Source: Erythrobacter sp. EC-HK427 (GTDB lineage: Bacteria; Pseudomonadota; Alphaproteobacteria; Sphingomonadales; Sphingomonadaceae). Taken from it: a DNA stretch of 64,000 bases. Shown in pieces: positions 50,405-59,136 of this stretch. The stretch is taken from contig NZ_LR701479.1 of NCBI RefSeq assembly GCF_902498745.1, positions 1,306,292-1,370,291 on the forward strand, written 5' to 3'. Numbering within the stretch: position 1 is the first letter of the stretch; the number at the start of each line of letters is the position of its first letter. The notes beneath the pieces were generated by a model that worked only from the letters and a program-made list of their open reading frames with translations, was not told the origin of the DNA and did no database searches. A program made the position numbers and the translations under genes.

Positions 50405-51106
50405 ATGATCGAACTGCGTCCTTTCGAAACTCTCGGCTCGGCCAATCACGGCTGGCTGAATGCGAACCACCACTTCTCCTTTGCGAGCTACCACGATCCC
50501 GCCCGCGTCAATTGGGGCGCTTTGCGGGTGTGGAACGATGACACCATCGCGCCGGGCACGGGCTTTCCCACCCACCCGCACAGCGACATGGAAATCATCA
50601 CCTATGTCCGCAAAGGCGCGATCACCCATCGTGACAGCATGGGCAATGAAGGCCGCACCGAAGCGGGTGATGTGCAGGTGATGAGCGCGGGCAATGGCGT
50701 GGCGCATTCGGAATACAATTTGGAAGGCGAGGAATGCACGCTGTTCCAGCTGTGGATCATCCCCTCCGAGCGTGGCGGAGCGCCGAGTTGGGGTGCGCGC
50801 AAATTCCCCAAGGATGATCGCGCAGGCCAGTTCGTGCCGCTCGCCAGCGGGGTGGCGAATGATGATGACGCGCTTCCGATCCGCACCGATGCCCGCGTGT
50901 TGGGCGCAACGGTGAAAGCGGGTGAAAGCGTCACCTACACCCCGCGCGATGCCTCGCGCCACCTCTACCTCGTCCCCGCCACCGGCAAGGTGCGGATCGA
51001 GGATGTGGAGGCCAAGGCCCGCGATGGCGTCGCCATTACGCAGCGCGCCAGCGTGACCATTACCGCGCTCGAAGACAGCGAGCTGGTGCTGGTCGACGCG
51101 GCATAA
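50405..51106 (+). CDS. Pirin-family cupin
   Basis: The 233-residue cupin has the pirin metal motif (TGFPTHPHSDMEIITYVRKG with His and Glu ligands, then GNGVAHSEYN). Bacterial pirins can act as quercetinase or as redox-linked regulators. Divergent from a LysR gene and followed by azoR, it fits a response to quinones or electrophiles, as inference. Confidence 0.93.
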   Translation: MIELRPFETLGSANHGWLNANHHFSFASYHDPARVNWGALRVWNDDTIAPGTGFPTHPHSDMEIITYVRKGAITHRDSMGNEGRTEAGDVQVMSAGNGVAHSEYNLEGEECTLFQLWIIPSERGGAPSWGARKFPKDDRAGQFVPLASGVANDDDALPIRTDARVLGATVKAGESVTYTPRDASRHLYLVPATGKVRIEDVEAKARDGVAITQRASVTITALEDSELVLVDAA

Positions 51107-51113
51107 CCCTAAA

Positions 51114-51206
51114 CTCCCCTCCCCATGGGGAGGGGCCGGGGGTGGGGGTTCGGCGGCAGCTACTTGCGCCGCACACCCACCCCTAACCCCTCCCTCAAGG
51201 GAGGGG
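51114..51206. repeat. G/C-tract inverted repeat, copy 1 (pirin/azoR)
   Basis: The perfect palindrome CCCCTCCCCATGGGGAGGGG is followed by GGGGGTGGGGGTTCGGC and, after a loop, by the complementary block. The same design occurs at 54234-54340. Outer arms pair over about 35 bases. Confidence 0.8.
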
Positions 51207-51233
51207 AAATCGAACCCAACAGGAGAACCATCA

Positions 51234-51827
51234 ATGCCCAATATCTTGCACATCACCGCCAGCATTCGCGGCGGGGACTCGGTCAGCCGCGATCTCAGCA
51301 CCCGCATTGTCGCCAGCCTCACCGCGAAGGGCGATGCCACGGTTGTCGAGCGCGACCTCTCGCAGAATGACCTTCCGTTTATCGACGGTGCCCGCTTCGC
51401 CGCGAACCTCGCGCCTTATGCCGATCGCACGCCGGAGCAGCAGGAACTCGCCGCCATCGCCGATACGCTGATCGGCGAATTGCAGGATGCCGACATCATT
51501 GTGATGGGCATTCCGATCTACAACTTCACCATGCCCTCCACGTTGAAGGCATGGGCCGATCTGGTGGCGCGCGCGGGCACGACCTTCGAATATACCGCCG
51601 AAGGGCCGAAGGGTAAGCTGACCGGCAAGAAGGTCTACCTCGCCGTCGCATCGGGCGGCACACCGGTGGGCAGCGCATACGATCACATGACCCCGTGGCT
51701 CACATTCTTCCTCGGCTTCCTCGGCATTACCGATGTCGAAACGGTCGCGGCCGACGGCATTATGGGCGAAGGCGGCGAGGAAAAGATTGCCGAGGCAAAG
51801 GCCAAAGCGGCAACGCTGGCGGCTTGA
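51234..51827 (+). CDS. azoR: FMN-dependent NADH-azoreductase
   Basis: A 197-residue flavodoxin-fold enzyme that reduces azo compounds and quinones with NADH. Typical features are the flavin-binding HITASIRGGDSVSR, GIPIYNFTMPSTLKAWAD and ASGGTP. It is in the same direction as pirin, but a repeat hairpin separates them. Confidence 0.92.
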   Translation: MPNILHITASIRGGDSVSRDLSTRIVASLTAKGDATVVERDLSQNDLPFIDGARFAANLAPYADRTPEQQELAAIADTLIGELQDADIIVMGIPIYNFTMPSTLKAWADLVARAGTTFEYTAEGPKGKLTGKKVYLAVASGGTPVGSAYDHMTPWLTFFLGFLGITDVETVAADGIMGEGGEEKIAEAKAKAATLAA

Positions 51828-51880
51828 TCCCGGGAACCGGCGCCGGGGCTTGTCCGTTGATAAGTCAAAGGAGATTTGAC

Positions 51881-52105
51881 ATGATTGGCAGGATTATCGG
51901 CGCCGGCGTCGGCGCGGCACTCAGCAAGCAGACCCGCCGCATCGGCGGCCCCGCGGGCGCGATTCTCGGCTCGGTCGCGGTGCCCGTGATCGCCCGGATG
52001 AGCATCCCCGCAATGCTCGCGATCGGAGCAGGTGGCTATATGGTGAAGAAGGTGCTGGAAAAGCGTGACCGCCCTCCAACCATACCCCCGCGCGCCAACG
52101 CTTGA
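51881..52105 (+). CDS. 74-residue glycine-rich membrane protein
   Basis: AAAGGAG is well placed before the ATG. The peptide has glycine-zipper-like segments (GAGVGAALSKQTRRIGG, AGAILGSVAVPVI) and probably two membrane helices, ending in a basic, Pro-rich tail. No family recognised. A terminator follows. Confidence 0.65.
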   Translation: MIGRIIGAGVGAALSKQTRRIGGPAGAILGSVAVPVIARMSIPAMLAIGAGGYMVKKVLEKRDRPPTIPPRANA

Positions 52106-52128
52106 TACGCAGCGGGCAAGCGAAACAC

Positions 52129-52156
52129 AAAGGGGCGGCAAGGTGTCGCCCCTTTT
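52129..52156 (+). terminator. Rho-independent terminator
   Basis: AAAGGGGCG (52129-52137) pairs with CGCCCCTTT (52147-52155) around a 9-base loop, and a T follows. It ends the short gene at 51881. Confidence 0.85.
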
Positions 52157-52246
52157 CGTGTGCGCGGTGTTTTCTCCGCGCGCTTCGTGATATGCCTCTG
52201 TCGCTGCGCATCGTTTCCAAGCGCAGCACATTGTTGGGGGGCGACG

Positions 52247-52819
52247 GTGAAACTCGAAGAATATTACGATCAGGCGCTTGCTGCCGCACAAGCAGCCTAT
52301 GCCGGGACAAAGGTTGCCGACAGCACGGTTTGCGCCGTTGCGATCAAAGCTGATGGGAGCGCCAAGGTCTCTCTGTTTTCCGGTAAGGACGGGTTCAAGC
52401 AGCTGAAGACGCTCAGGCAGTCGAGCAGGCCGGTGAAGGGTGACATCGGTGCCGCGATAACCACCGAACTGACCAACTTCCTACAAACGCCCGGAGGGGG
52501 CGGCTTCTCAACAGAGCAGATCAACAAGAAGGGCTTTGACGACCATGGCAGGGGCGCGATGAATTGCGCCGAGCCAAAGGTCTACAACCACATCAAAATG
52601 GCTTTGGAAAATGATCCCAAAGAATGGGTGTTGCTGTCTTTCACGCGCGAGAACGGCGTTGTGAAATACTGGGCGCCGTGCCGCAATTGCCGGCGCTTTG
52701 CCTACCAGCAGTTCAACAACCTTTCCTGGTTGATCGCTGCGAAATATGGCGGCGTGGCGGCGCTTGAAGGAGCGAAAAGCGCGGGCCGCGATGCGCTAAC
52801 CAATTCGGCCGAATTTTAG
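52247..52819 (+). CDS. Deaminase-fold protein (cytidine-deaminase-like), stop inside a MITE end
   Basis: The GTG at 52247 starts a 190-residue protein. CAE (107-109) and PCRNC (144-148) form the zinc-binding motif of the deaminase superfamily, with catalytic Glu109. The overall length and the N-terminal region (AAAQAAYAGTKVADS, then SRPVKGDIG) are unlike housekeeping cytidine deaminase, and toxin-type deaminases are an alternative. The stop codon TAG combines a genomic TA with the first G of the inverted-repeat element at 52819, so the original end may have been longer. No immunity gene seen. A second start at 52160 would place a hydrophobic stretch upstream and is less likely. Confidence 0.75.
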   Translation: MKLEEYYDQALAAAQAAYAGTKVADSTVCAVAIKADGSAKVSLFSGKDGFKQLKTLRQSSRPVKGDIGAAITTELTNFLQTPGGGGFSTEQINKKGFDDHGRGAMNCAEPKVYNHIKMALENDPKEWVLLSFTRENGVVKYWAPCRNCRRFAYQQFNNLSWLIAAKYGGVAALEGAKSAGRDALTNSAEF

Positions 52820-53085
52820 AGCACTTTCGGACCAATCTGGATCGCCCTGATCGCGTCAGGAAGCCCGCTGGACAGGAGCGGTCCGCAGCAGGGGCCGGTT
52901 GCCCCTGCAAGGGCCGCGACGAAGCCAGCGGGCTTCCTGACGCGACCCCGGACGGGGCGGGCCGATTTTGGCCCATCGCCGCGTCAATCGTCGGTCACTA
53001 TGCTTTGGCATGGCTCCCTCCTCTTTCCTCGCGCTGAGCCAAAATCGGCTCCGTCAGGGTGACCCAGATTGGTCCGAAAGTGCTC
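52819..53085. mobile_element. MITE-like element with TA target duplication
   Basis: Terminal arms of about 32 bp (GAGCACTTTCGGACCAATCT at the left end) are inverted with two mismatches. A TA dinucleotide flanks both sides (52817-52818 and 53086-53087), as in IS630/Tc1-type insertions. Inside are a perfect 21-bp inverted repeat (52851-52871 with 52925-52945) and an 8-bp nested stem, as well as GGGCCGATTTTGGCCC at 52957 and its near-inverse at 53035. No transposase is encoded, so it must be mobilised in trans. Confidence 0.8.
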
Positions 53086-53197
53086 TAACTCCTCGCATGT
53101 GCGCAACCCTTGGGATGAAACCGCGTGTTCGCTTGATGCGAATGCCGCTGCACACTACCTCAAAACGCGAACACCGCAGACAGATTCGAGACGCATC

Positions 53198-54169
53198 ATG
53201 ACCACCCACACTACCCGTATGCTCATCATCGGTTCCGGCCCCGCAGGCTATTCCGCCGCCATTTACGGTGCGCGCGCGGGGATGCAGCCGATTGTCGTGC
53301 AGGGCATCCAGCCCGGCGGGCAGCTGACGATCACCACCGATGTCGAGAATTACCCCGGCTTTGCCGACGTGATCCAGGGCCCTTGGCTGATGGAGCAGAT
53401 GCAGAAACAGGCCGAACACGTCGGCACGCGGATGATGTGGGACACGATTGTCGAGGTCGATCTGGCTAACGGCTCCCCGTTCCGCGCGGTGGGCGATAGC
53501 GGCGATGAATATATCGGCGATGTGCTGGTGATCGCTACCGGTGCGCAGGCCAAATGGCTGGGCGTTCCGGGCGAGCAGGAACTGGGCGGCAAGGGCGTTT
53601 CCGCCTGCGCGACATGCGACGGGTTCTTCTATCGCGGCAAGAAGGTCGCGGTCATCGGCGGCGGGAATACGGCCGTGGAGGAAGCACTCTACCTCACCAA
53701 CCATTCGGACGATGTGACGCTGATCCACCGGCGGGATACTCTTCGCAGCGAAAAGATCCTGCAGGATCGCCTGTTCGCCAGCGAGAAGATCACCCCGCTG
53801 TGGAACAAGACCGTCTCGCGGTTTGTCAAAGGCGAGAATGGCAAGCTGCACCACCTCGAACTGCGCGATACGGTGACGGGTGAGCTTTCCACGCTGGAAG
53901 TGGACGGGGCCTTCGTCGCCATCGGCCACGCGCCTGCGACCGAGCTGTTCAAGGGCAAGTTGCCGACTGATGAAAGCGGCTATCTGATCGTCGAACCCGG
54001 CACGCCGAAAACCAACATCCCCGGCGTGTTCGCCTGCGGCGATGTGATGGACCACACCTATCGCCAGGCGGTGACGGCGGCGGGCACGGGTTGCATGGCG
54101 GCGCTGGATGCAGAGCGGTTTCTGGCGACGCTTGAACACGCGCGACACGAGGCTGTGGCGGCGGAGTAG
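53198..54169 (+). CDS. trxB: Thioredoxin-disulfide reductase
   Basis: A 323-residue FAD/NADPH enzyme. It shows GSGPAGYSA, the redox-active CATC (Cys137 and Cys140), GGGNTAVEEA for NADPH and GDVMDHTYRQAV for FAD. It reduces thioredoxin, which supports nrdA and the thioredoxin-like genes in this window. The MITE lies 112 bases upstream and may influence its promoter. Confidence 0.95.
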   Translation: MTTHTTRMLIIGSGPAGYSAAIYGARAGMQPIVVQGIQPGGQLTITTDVENYPGFADVIQGPWLMEQMQKQAEHVGTRMMWDTIVEVDLANGSPFRAVGDSGDEYIGDVLVIATGAQAKWLGVPGEQELGGKGVSACATCDGFFYRGKKVAVIGGGNTAVEEALYLTNHSDDVTLIHRRDTLRSEKILQDRLFASEKITPLWNKTVSRFVKGENGKLHHLELRDTVTGELSTLEVDGAFVAIGHAPATELFKGKLPTDESGYLIVEPGTPKTNIPGVFACGDVMDHTYRQAVTAAGTGCMAALDAERFLATLEHARHEAVAAE

Positions 54170-54233
54170 ATTTGGGGAGTAGGCATTAGGCAGTAGGCAG
54201 TAGGAGATGGATTGAGTGTTTCGCGCTCTAAAA

Positions 54234-54340
54234 GCCCTTCCCCGTGGGGAAGGGTTGGGATGGGGGTTCGGCGGTGCGAGCGTGGTGTGACAGTTTGACT
54301 GCCGAACCCCCACCCCCGGCCCCTCCCCAAGGGGAGGGGA
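54234..54340. repeat. G/C-tract inverted repeat, copy 2 (trxB/tyrA)
   Basis: CCCTTCCCCGTGGGGAAGGG, TGGGGGTTCGGCGG and the complementary CCGAACCCCCACCCCCGG with CCCCTCCCCAAGGGGAGGGG. Same design as 51114-51206. It separates the convergent trxB and tyrA genes. Just upstream, 54177-54207 holds short TAGGCAG direct repeats. Confidence 0.8.
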
Positions 54341-54346
54341 GAAGAG

Positions 54347-55252
54347 CTACTCGTGTCCGCGCCCGAAATCGGGCCGCGCATCGTCCTGACCCTCGTCCAG
54401 AATGCCCCGCCGGATCGCGCGGGTGCGGGTGAAGAGGTCGAACATCGCTTCGCCATCTTCAGCCTCGATGGCGGCGCGCATCGCGCCCAGATCCGCCTCG
54501 AAGCGCTGCATCATCGCCAGCACCGCATCCTTGTTGTGCAGGAACACATCGCGCCACATCGTCGGGTCGCTCGCCGCGATGCGGGTGAAATCGCGGAAAC
54601 CCCCGGCGGAATATTTGATGACTTCGCTGCGCGTCACTTCCTCCAGATCGCTGGCGGTGCCGACGATGGTGTAGGCGATCAGATGCGGGATATGGCTGGT
54701 GACCGCGAGCACCATATCGTGGTGCGCCGCATCCATGATCTCGACCTTGGAGCCGAGTGCTTCCCAGAACCCCGCCAGCTGCGCCACCTTTGCCCCATCC
54801 GCGCCTTCGGGCGGCGTGAGAATGCACCAGCGGCGCGCGAACAGGCTCGCAAATCCGGCATCCGGCCCCGACTGCTCGGTGCCCGCAACGGGGTGGGCGG
54901 GGATGATGTGGTGGCCGGGCAATTCCTCGGCCAATGCCTTGGCGAGCCGCTGCTTGGAGGAGCCGACATCGCTGATAATCGCTTGCTCCGACAGCCCGGG
55001 CGCGATGGCCTTGGCAGCGCTGCGCATCGCACCCACCGGCACGCAGAGGATCACCAGATCGGCCCCTCGCACAGCCTCTGCTGCATCATCGGCTACGGTG
55101 TGGACAAGCCCGCGCTCGGCGGCGCGCTGGCGCACGGCGGGATCGGCATCGAAGCCCGATAGCCGCACAGCCGGCAATCGCTCCTGCACCGCCAGCCCTA
55201 CAGAGCCGCCGAGCAGACCCAGCCCGATAATCGCAACCCGCTCAATCGGCAT
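54347..55252 (-). CDS. tyrA: Prephenate/arogenate dehydrogenase
   Basis: A 301-residue NAD(P)-dependent enzyme of tyrosine synthesis. The Rossmann motif is [11 protein letters not shown], and [20 protein letters not shown] and [13 protein letters not shown] are family features. It overlaps the end of hisC by 11 bases, forming a hisC-tyrA pair common in alphaproteobacteria, where HisC can also transaminate aromatic intermediates. Confidence 0.93.
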   Translation of the reverse strand: MPIERVAIIGLGLLGGSVGLAVQERLPAVRLSGFDADPAVRQRAAERGLVHTVADDAAEAVRGADLVILCVPVGAMRSAAKAIAPGLSEQAIISDVGSSKQRLAKALAEELPGHHIIPAHPVAGTEQSGPDAGFASLFARRWCILTPPEGADGAKVAQLAGFWEALGSKVEIMDAAHHDMVLAVTSHIPHLIAYTIVGTASDLEEVTRSEVIKYSAGGFRDFTRIAASDPTMWRDVFLHNKDAVLAMMQRFEADLGAMRAAIEAEDGEAMFDLFTRTRAIRRGILDEGQDDARPDFGRGHE

Positions 55253-56345
55253 TTGCAGCGCCTGTTAGCGTGTCGAGCAAGTCGGCGATGGTGTCCATCT
55301 GCTCCGCCGTGCCGATGGTGATGCGCAGGCAGTGGTCGAGTTCGGGCAAATGCCGCACCGCAAAGCCTCCCCCCGCAATCGCCTCAAGCGCGGCGGTGGC
55401 GGTTACCGCGCCGTTGAACTCCACCAGCACGAAATTCGCCTCGCTCGGGACGGCGCGCAGGCCGTGATTGCCCAGCGCCTCGATCCGCCCGACAAAGCGG
55501 GCGCGGGTGGCGGTGTTGTGCGCGCGGCTGGCAGCCACGAAGTCCTGATCGCGTAAGGCAGCAACAGCAGCGCGCTGCCCGCTTGAGGTCACGTTGAAGG
55601 GCCCTCTGATGCGGTTCAGGGGATCCACCAGATGCGGCGCACCGGTCGCCCAGCCGATGCGTTCGGCGGCAAGGCCGTAAATCTTGGAGAAGGTGCGGGT
55701 GACGAGGACGTTGTCATGCGCCGCAGCCAAGGCCAGTCCCGCATCATCGTCTTCCGGCGCCAGATATTCGGCATAGGCCTGGTCGAGCACCATGAGCACA
55801 TTGGCGGGGAGGCCCGCGTGCAGGCGAGCGATCTCGCCGCGCGGCAAGAATGTGCCAGTAGGGTTGTTCGGATTGGCGATGAACAGCACCCGCGTGTTCT
55901 CGCTCACCGCCGCCAGCAGCGCGTCGACATCGGCGGTATAATCGCAGTCGGGCACCACCACAGGCGTTGCCCCGCAGCGTTTGGCGGCGATGTCATACAC
56001 CGCAAAGCTGAAGCGGCTGAACAGCACCTCGTCGCCGAGCCCGGCATAGGCTTGCGCGGTGAGATTGAGCAATTCGTCCGAGCCGGTGCCGCAGACGATG
56101 CGCGCCGGATCAATCCCGTGCAGCGCACCGATGGCTTCGCGCAATGCCGTCGAACCCGGATCGGGGTAGTCCTTTGGGCTCCCCGCCTCGGCAAGCGTAT
56201 CCAGCGCCAGCGGAGAGCAGCCGAGCGGGTTTTCGTTCGCCGACAGCTTGACCAGCGGCTTGCCATCGGCAGCCTTGCTCTTGCCGGGAACATAGGCGTG
56301 AATGGCGGCCACATAGGGCTTCATTTGGGGGCGCGTGCTACTCAT
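55242..56345 (-). CDS. hisC: Histidinol-phosphate aminotransferase
   Basis: The 367-residue PLP enzyme has LSANENPLG near the start, [10 protein letters not shown], and [15 protein letters not shown] with the PLP lysine. It converts imidazole acetol phosphate to histidinol phosphate and probably serves tyrosine/phenylalanine synthesis too, since tyrA overlaps it. The start at 56345 matches family length; the frame to 56597 is not used. Confidence 0.93.
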   Translation of the reverse strand: MSSTRPQMKPYVAAIHAYVPGKSKAADGKPLVKLSANENPLGCSPLALDTLAEAGSPKDYPDPGSTALREAIGALHGIDPARIVCGTGSDELLNLTAQAYAGLGDEVLFSRFSFAVYDIAAKRCGATPVVVPDCDYTADVDALLAAVSENTRVLFIANPNNPTGTFLPRGEIARLHAGLPANVLMVLDQAYAEYLAPEDDDAGLALAAAHDNVLVTRTFSKIYGLAAERIGWATGAPHLVDPLNRIRGPFNVTSSGQRAAVAALRDQDFVAASRAHNTATRARFVGRIEALGNHGLRAVPSEANFVLVEFNGAVTATAALEAIAGGGFAVRHLPELDHCLRITIGTAEQMDTIADLLDTLTGAANAD

Positions 56346-56421
56346 CGCGGCGCGTTTAGCGCGAGGGCGCGGGCTTGCACAGTGTTTGTGCGAACAGCGC
56401 CGCAGGCGCTTTGAGGATTTT

Positions 56422-56493
56422 TCGCGCAGAGCACGCGGAGGGCGCAGAGAGCCTTGCACTATCGCCTCTGCGCACTCTGCGTGCTCTGCGCGA
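56422..56493. repeat. Hairpin of CAGAG-type repeats between hisC and metX
   Basis: Arms of 28 bp (56422-56449 and 56466-56493) match with two mismatches and contain CGCGCAGAGCACGC. This CGCAGAG-type sequence is known as a widespread intergenic repeat. It lies within the divergent promoter region of hisC and metX. Confidence 0.8.
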
Positions 56494-56589
56494 TAGAGTT
56501 TCGCGGCTTCGCCGCCGGGTCTTGCCATTGCGGCGCCCCACGCGAACCAATTGACTTGGCAACCACGCTCCCCCAAGTCGCCTTCCGCT

Positions 56590-57696
56590 ATGGCCACCGT
56601 GCACAGTCTCGATCTCCAGCGCGTGACGCTGCCCGCTCCGCTGCCGCTCGACAGCGGGCGCGAGCTGGCGGGCGTCGAGGTCGCTTACGAAACCTATGGT
56701 GCGCTGGCCGCCGACAAGTCCAACGCCATCCTGCTGTTTCACGCGCTGACGGGTGACCAGTTCGTCGCCAGCACGCATCCCGTCACCGGCAAGCCCGGCT
56801 GGTGGGAACGCATGGTCGGCCCCGGCAAGCCGATCGATACGGACCGCTTCCACGTTATCTGCGCCAATGTACTGGGCAGTTGCATGGGCTCGACCGGGCC
56901 TGCCACCATCGGCCCCGATGGCGCGCGCTACGGCATGAATTTCCCGGTCATCACCATCCGCGATATGGTGCGCGCGCAGATCGCGCTGCTCGATGTGCTG
57001 GGGATCGGGACGCTGCACGCGGTCGTCGGCGGGTCGATGGGCGGGATGCAGGCCTTGTGCTGCGCGGCCAACTGGCCTGAACGGACGCAGCGCGTCCTCG
57101 CCATCGCCACCACCGCCCGCCACACCGCGCAGAACATCGCCTTTCACGAAGTCGGACGGCAAGCGATCATGGCCGATCCCGATTGGCAGGGCGGCGCCTA
57201 TTACGGCAGCAAATCACCCGATAAGGGGCTCGCTGTGGCGCGTATGGCGGCACACATCACTTATCTTTCCGAACAGGGGCTGACCGAGAAATTCGGGCGG
57301 CAATTGCAGGATCGTGAAGCCAAGAGCTTCGGCTTCGATGCCGATTTCCAGGTCGAAAGCTATCTGCGCCACCAGGGGATCAGCTTTACCGACCGGTTCG
57401 ATGCCAACAGCTATCTCTATATCACCCGCGCGATGGACTATTTCGATCTGGCAGAAGAGGCGGGAGGGCGCCTGGCCGATGCTTTTGCCGGGGCGAGCGA
57501 TACGCGCTTCTGCCTTGTCAGCTTCGATACCGACTGGCTCTACACCACCGCCGATATGCGCGAAGTCGTCCACGCGCTCAATGCCGTGGCCGCGCCGGTC
57601 AGCTTTGTCGAACTTTCCGCGCCTTACGGGCATGACAGCTTTCTGCTCGATGTCCCGGCGCTGGACCGCGTGGTGAAGGGGTTCATCGATGGTTGA
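56590..57696 (+). CDS. metX: Homoserine O-acetyltransferase (or succinyltransferase), MetX
   Basis: A 368-residue alpha/beta hydrolase-fold enzyme that acylates homoserine for methionine synthesis. The nucleophile Ser149 is in VGGSMGGMQ and the acid/His pair near the C-terminus (HDSFLLD). It is normally paired with metW; here a small gene separates them, overlapping metX by 8 bases and metW by 4. Confidence 0.93.
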   Translation: MATVHSLDLQRVTLPAPLPLDSGRELAGVEVAYETYGALAADKSNAILLFHALTGDQFVASTHPVTGKPGWWERMVGPGKPIDTDRFHVICANVLGSCMGSTGPATIGPDGARYGMNFPVITIRDMVRAQIALLDVLGIGTLHAVVGGSMGGMQALCCAANWPERTQRVLAIATTARHTAQNIAFHEVGRQAIMADPDWQGGAYYGSKSPDKGLAVARMAAHITYLSEQGLTEKFGRQLQDREAKSFGFDADFQVESYLRHQGISFTDRFDANSYLYITRAMDYFDLAEEAGGRLADAFAGASDTRFCLVSFDTDWLYTTADMREVVHALNAVAAPVSFVELSAPYGHDSFLLDVPALDRVVKGFIDG

Positions 57697-57997
57697 GGGT
57701 ACCTACAAATTCTTCGTAGGGGAATGGCGCCATACTAATCCCGAGGAACCGGTGCGTTTCTACTATGAGGTCGACGCCGCTGGAAATGTAACGCGCATGA
57801 TCGAGATTTTCGCTGATGGCCGGGTTTCAACGGATGCCATCTCCAGCTATCCGGACGGAGCAAGCCCCTTCGCATTCGGATCGCTTATAGGATGCTCCTT
57901 TTGGGAAATCCCGATCGGCAAGACCGACGCAGACTATTTCGTGCTCGAAATCAAGTCCGGCGATTTCGAAAAGCACTGGCAGGGAGCGGCGGCGTGA
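57689..57997 (+). CDS. 102-residue protein inserted between metX and metW (DUF6881-like)
   Basis: [20 protein letters not shown] followed by [20 protein letters not shown] and a short C-terminus looks like a small DUF6881-type protein (tentative). It overlaps the 3' end of metX and the start of metW, giving a fully coupled three-gene unit. Its composition is AT-richer than metX. Function unknown; such DUFs often occur singly as accessory genes. Confidence 0.7.
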   Translation: MVEGTYKFFVGEWRHTNPEEPVRFYYEVDAAGNVTRMIEIFADGRVSTDAISSYPDGASPFAFGSLIGCSFWEIPIGKTDADYFVLEIKSGDFEKHWQGAAA

Positions 57998-58581
57998 ACC
58001 TGCGTCCCGATCTTGCGAAGATCGCCGCCAACGTGCCCGAAGGCGCGCGGGTGCTCGACATCGGCTGCGGCGATGGCGCGCTGATGGCGGAATTGCGCGA
58101 CGGCAAGGGCGTGGACGCGCGCGGGATCGAGATTGATCCGCTCGCGGTCGAACAAGCCGTCGCGAGGGGGCTAAGCGTGGTACAGGGCGATGCCAATCGC
58201 GATCTGGCAGACTATCCCGACAAGGCCTTTGACGTGGCGATCCTCAGCCAGACCTTGCAGACAGCAGAACGCCCCGACTGGCTGCTCGACCAGCTGCTGC
58301 GCGTCGGCCGCACCGCTTTCGTCAGCTTCCCCAACTTCGCCTATTGGCGGATGCGGCTCGCACTGCTGCGCACCGGGCGGATGCCGGTGGTGCGGCACTT
58401 GCCCGAAAGCTGGTATGCCACGAAGAACATCCACCATCTGACGGTGGAGGACTTCCGCGACCTGCTCGCCGAAAGGGGCGTTGCGGTAGACAGCGCATGG
58501 TTCTTCGCCCGCGGACGGGAGATCGGCGGAACAAATGCCAACTGGCGCGCCGAACACGCGGTGTTCCGGTTGAGCCGTTAG
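57994..58581 (+). CDS. metW: Methionine biosynthesis protein MetW
   Basis: The GTG start overlaps the preceding stop (GTGA). The 195-residue SAM-dependent methyltransferase-fold protein has VLDIGCGDGALM and ILSQTLQTAERPDWLLDQLL. MetW usually works together with MetX, and metXW fusion or adjacency is the norm. Its stop overlaps the convergent VTT gene by 4 bases. Confidence 0.93.
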   Translation: MNLRPDLAKIAANVPEGARVLDIGCGDGALMAELRDGKGVDARGIEIDPLAVEQAVARGLSVVQGDANRDLADYPDKAFDVAILSQTLQTAERPDWLLDQLLRVGRTAFVSFPNFAYWRMRLALLRTGRMPVVRHLPESWYATKNIHHLTVEDFRDLLAERGVAVDSAWFFARGREIGGTNANWRAEHAVFRLSR

Positions 58582-59072
58582 AGCAAAGCCACCCCCGAGC
58601 CCGCCAGCGCCGCCAGTGTCAATATGGGCAGCATCCCCACAAAGCTCGCCAAGGCAAACATCTGGGCGGTGATCGGCGTGGGTGCGGCGCCTGCGGTGAT
58701 CAGCAAATGCGGCACGCCGCCAAGGCGGGCGGTGGCGACGTAGAACGGCCCCCGCTTGTGCAGATGATCCGCCATCTGGTCCAGCCGCGCACCAAACTTG
58801 CGCTGCATCCGCTCCCCCAGCCAGCGCCGTGTGATGAGGAACAGCAAATGGCTCCCCAGCGCCGCCGCGCCCACCACGATCAGCAAACCGCCCATGCCCA
58901 GCAGCAGGCCGGAGACAAACGCCGTCGGCGTCAGCGTGCCGGGGATCGAAAAGAATATGCTACCAAACGCCAGCAACGCGATCATCGCCGGGGCCGCAAA
59001 CGCGCCATAGGGCGATGCGGCGAGCGCCTCGACAAAGCCGAGCGGCAACCAGGATGGCGCGGCGTAATCCAT
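58578..59072 (-). CDS. VTT/DedA-type (TVP38-like) membrane protein
   Basis: A 164-residue protein with a membrane segment at about 26-48, one at about 53-75 and more hydrophobic segments near the C-terminus. The VTT-like parts are SIPGTLTPTAFVSGLLLG and a helix rich in basic residues (RRWLGERMQRKFG), then GPFYVATARLGGVPHLLITA. It may act in lipid transport or membrane integrity. It converges with metW. Confidence 0.75.
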   Translation of the reverse strand: MDYAAPSWLPLGFVEALAASPYGAFAAPAMIALLAFGSIFFSIPGTLTPTAFVSGLLLGMGGLLIVVGAAALGSHLLFLITRRWLGERMQRKFGARLDQMADHLHKRGPFYVATARLGGVPHLLITAGAAPTPITAQMFALASFVGMLPILTLAALAGSGVALL

Positions 59073-59136
59073 AAGCCTCCAGCGCGGGAAAGCGTTTGCA
59101 GTTCCCCGTATATTCGCCAGAGATTGCCGGAATGTT

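Noticed and set aside
49394-51340. A 648-codon extension of the LysR frame across pirin and azoR
   Set aside because: The LysR domain starts cleanly at 50293; the upstream codons are antisense to pirin and azoR.
54170-54233. TAGGCAG repeats after trxB as a mini-satellite
   Set aside because: Only two or three imperfect units of seven bases; too short to treat as a defined repeat.
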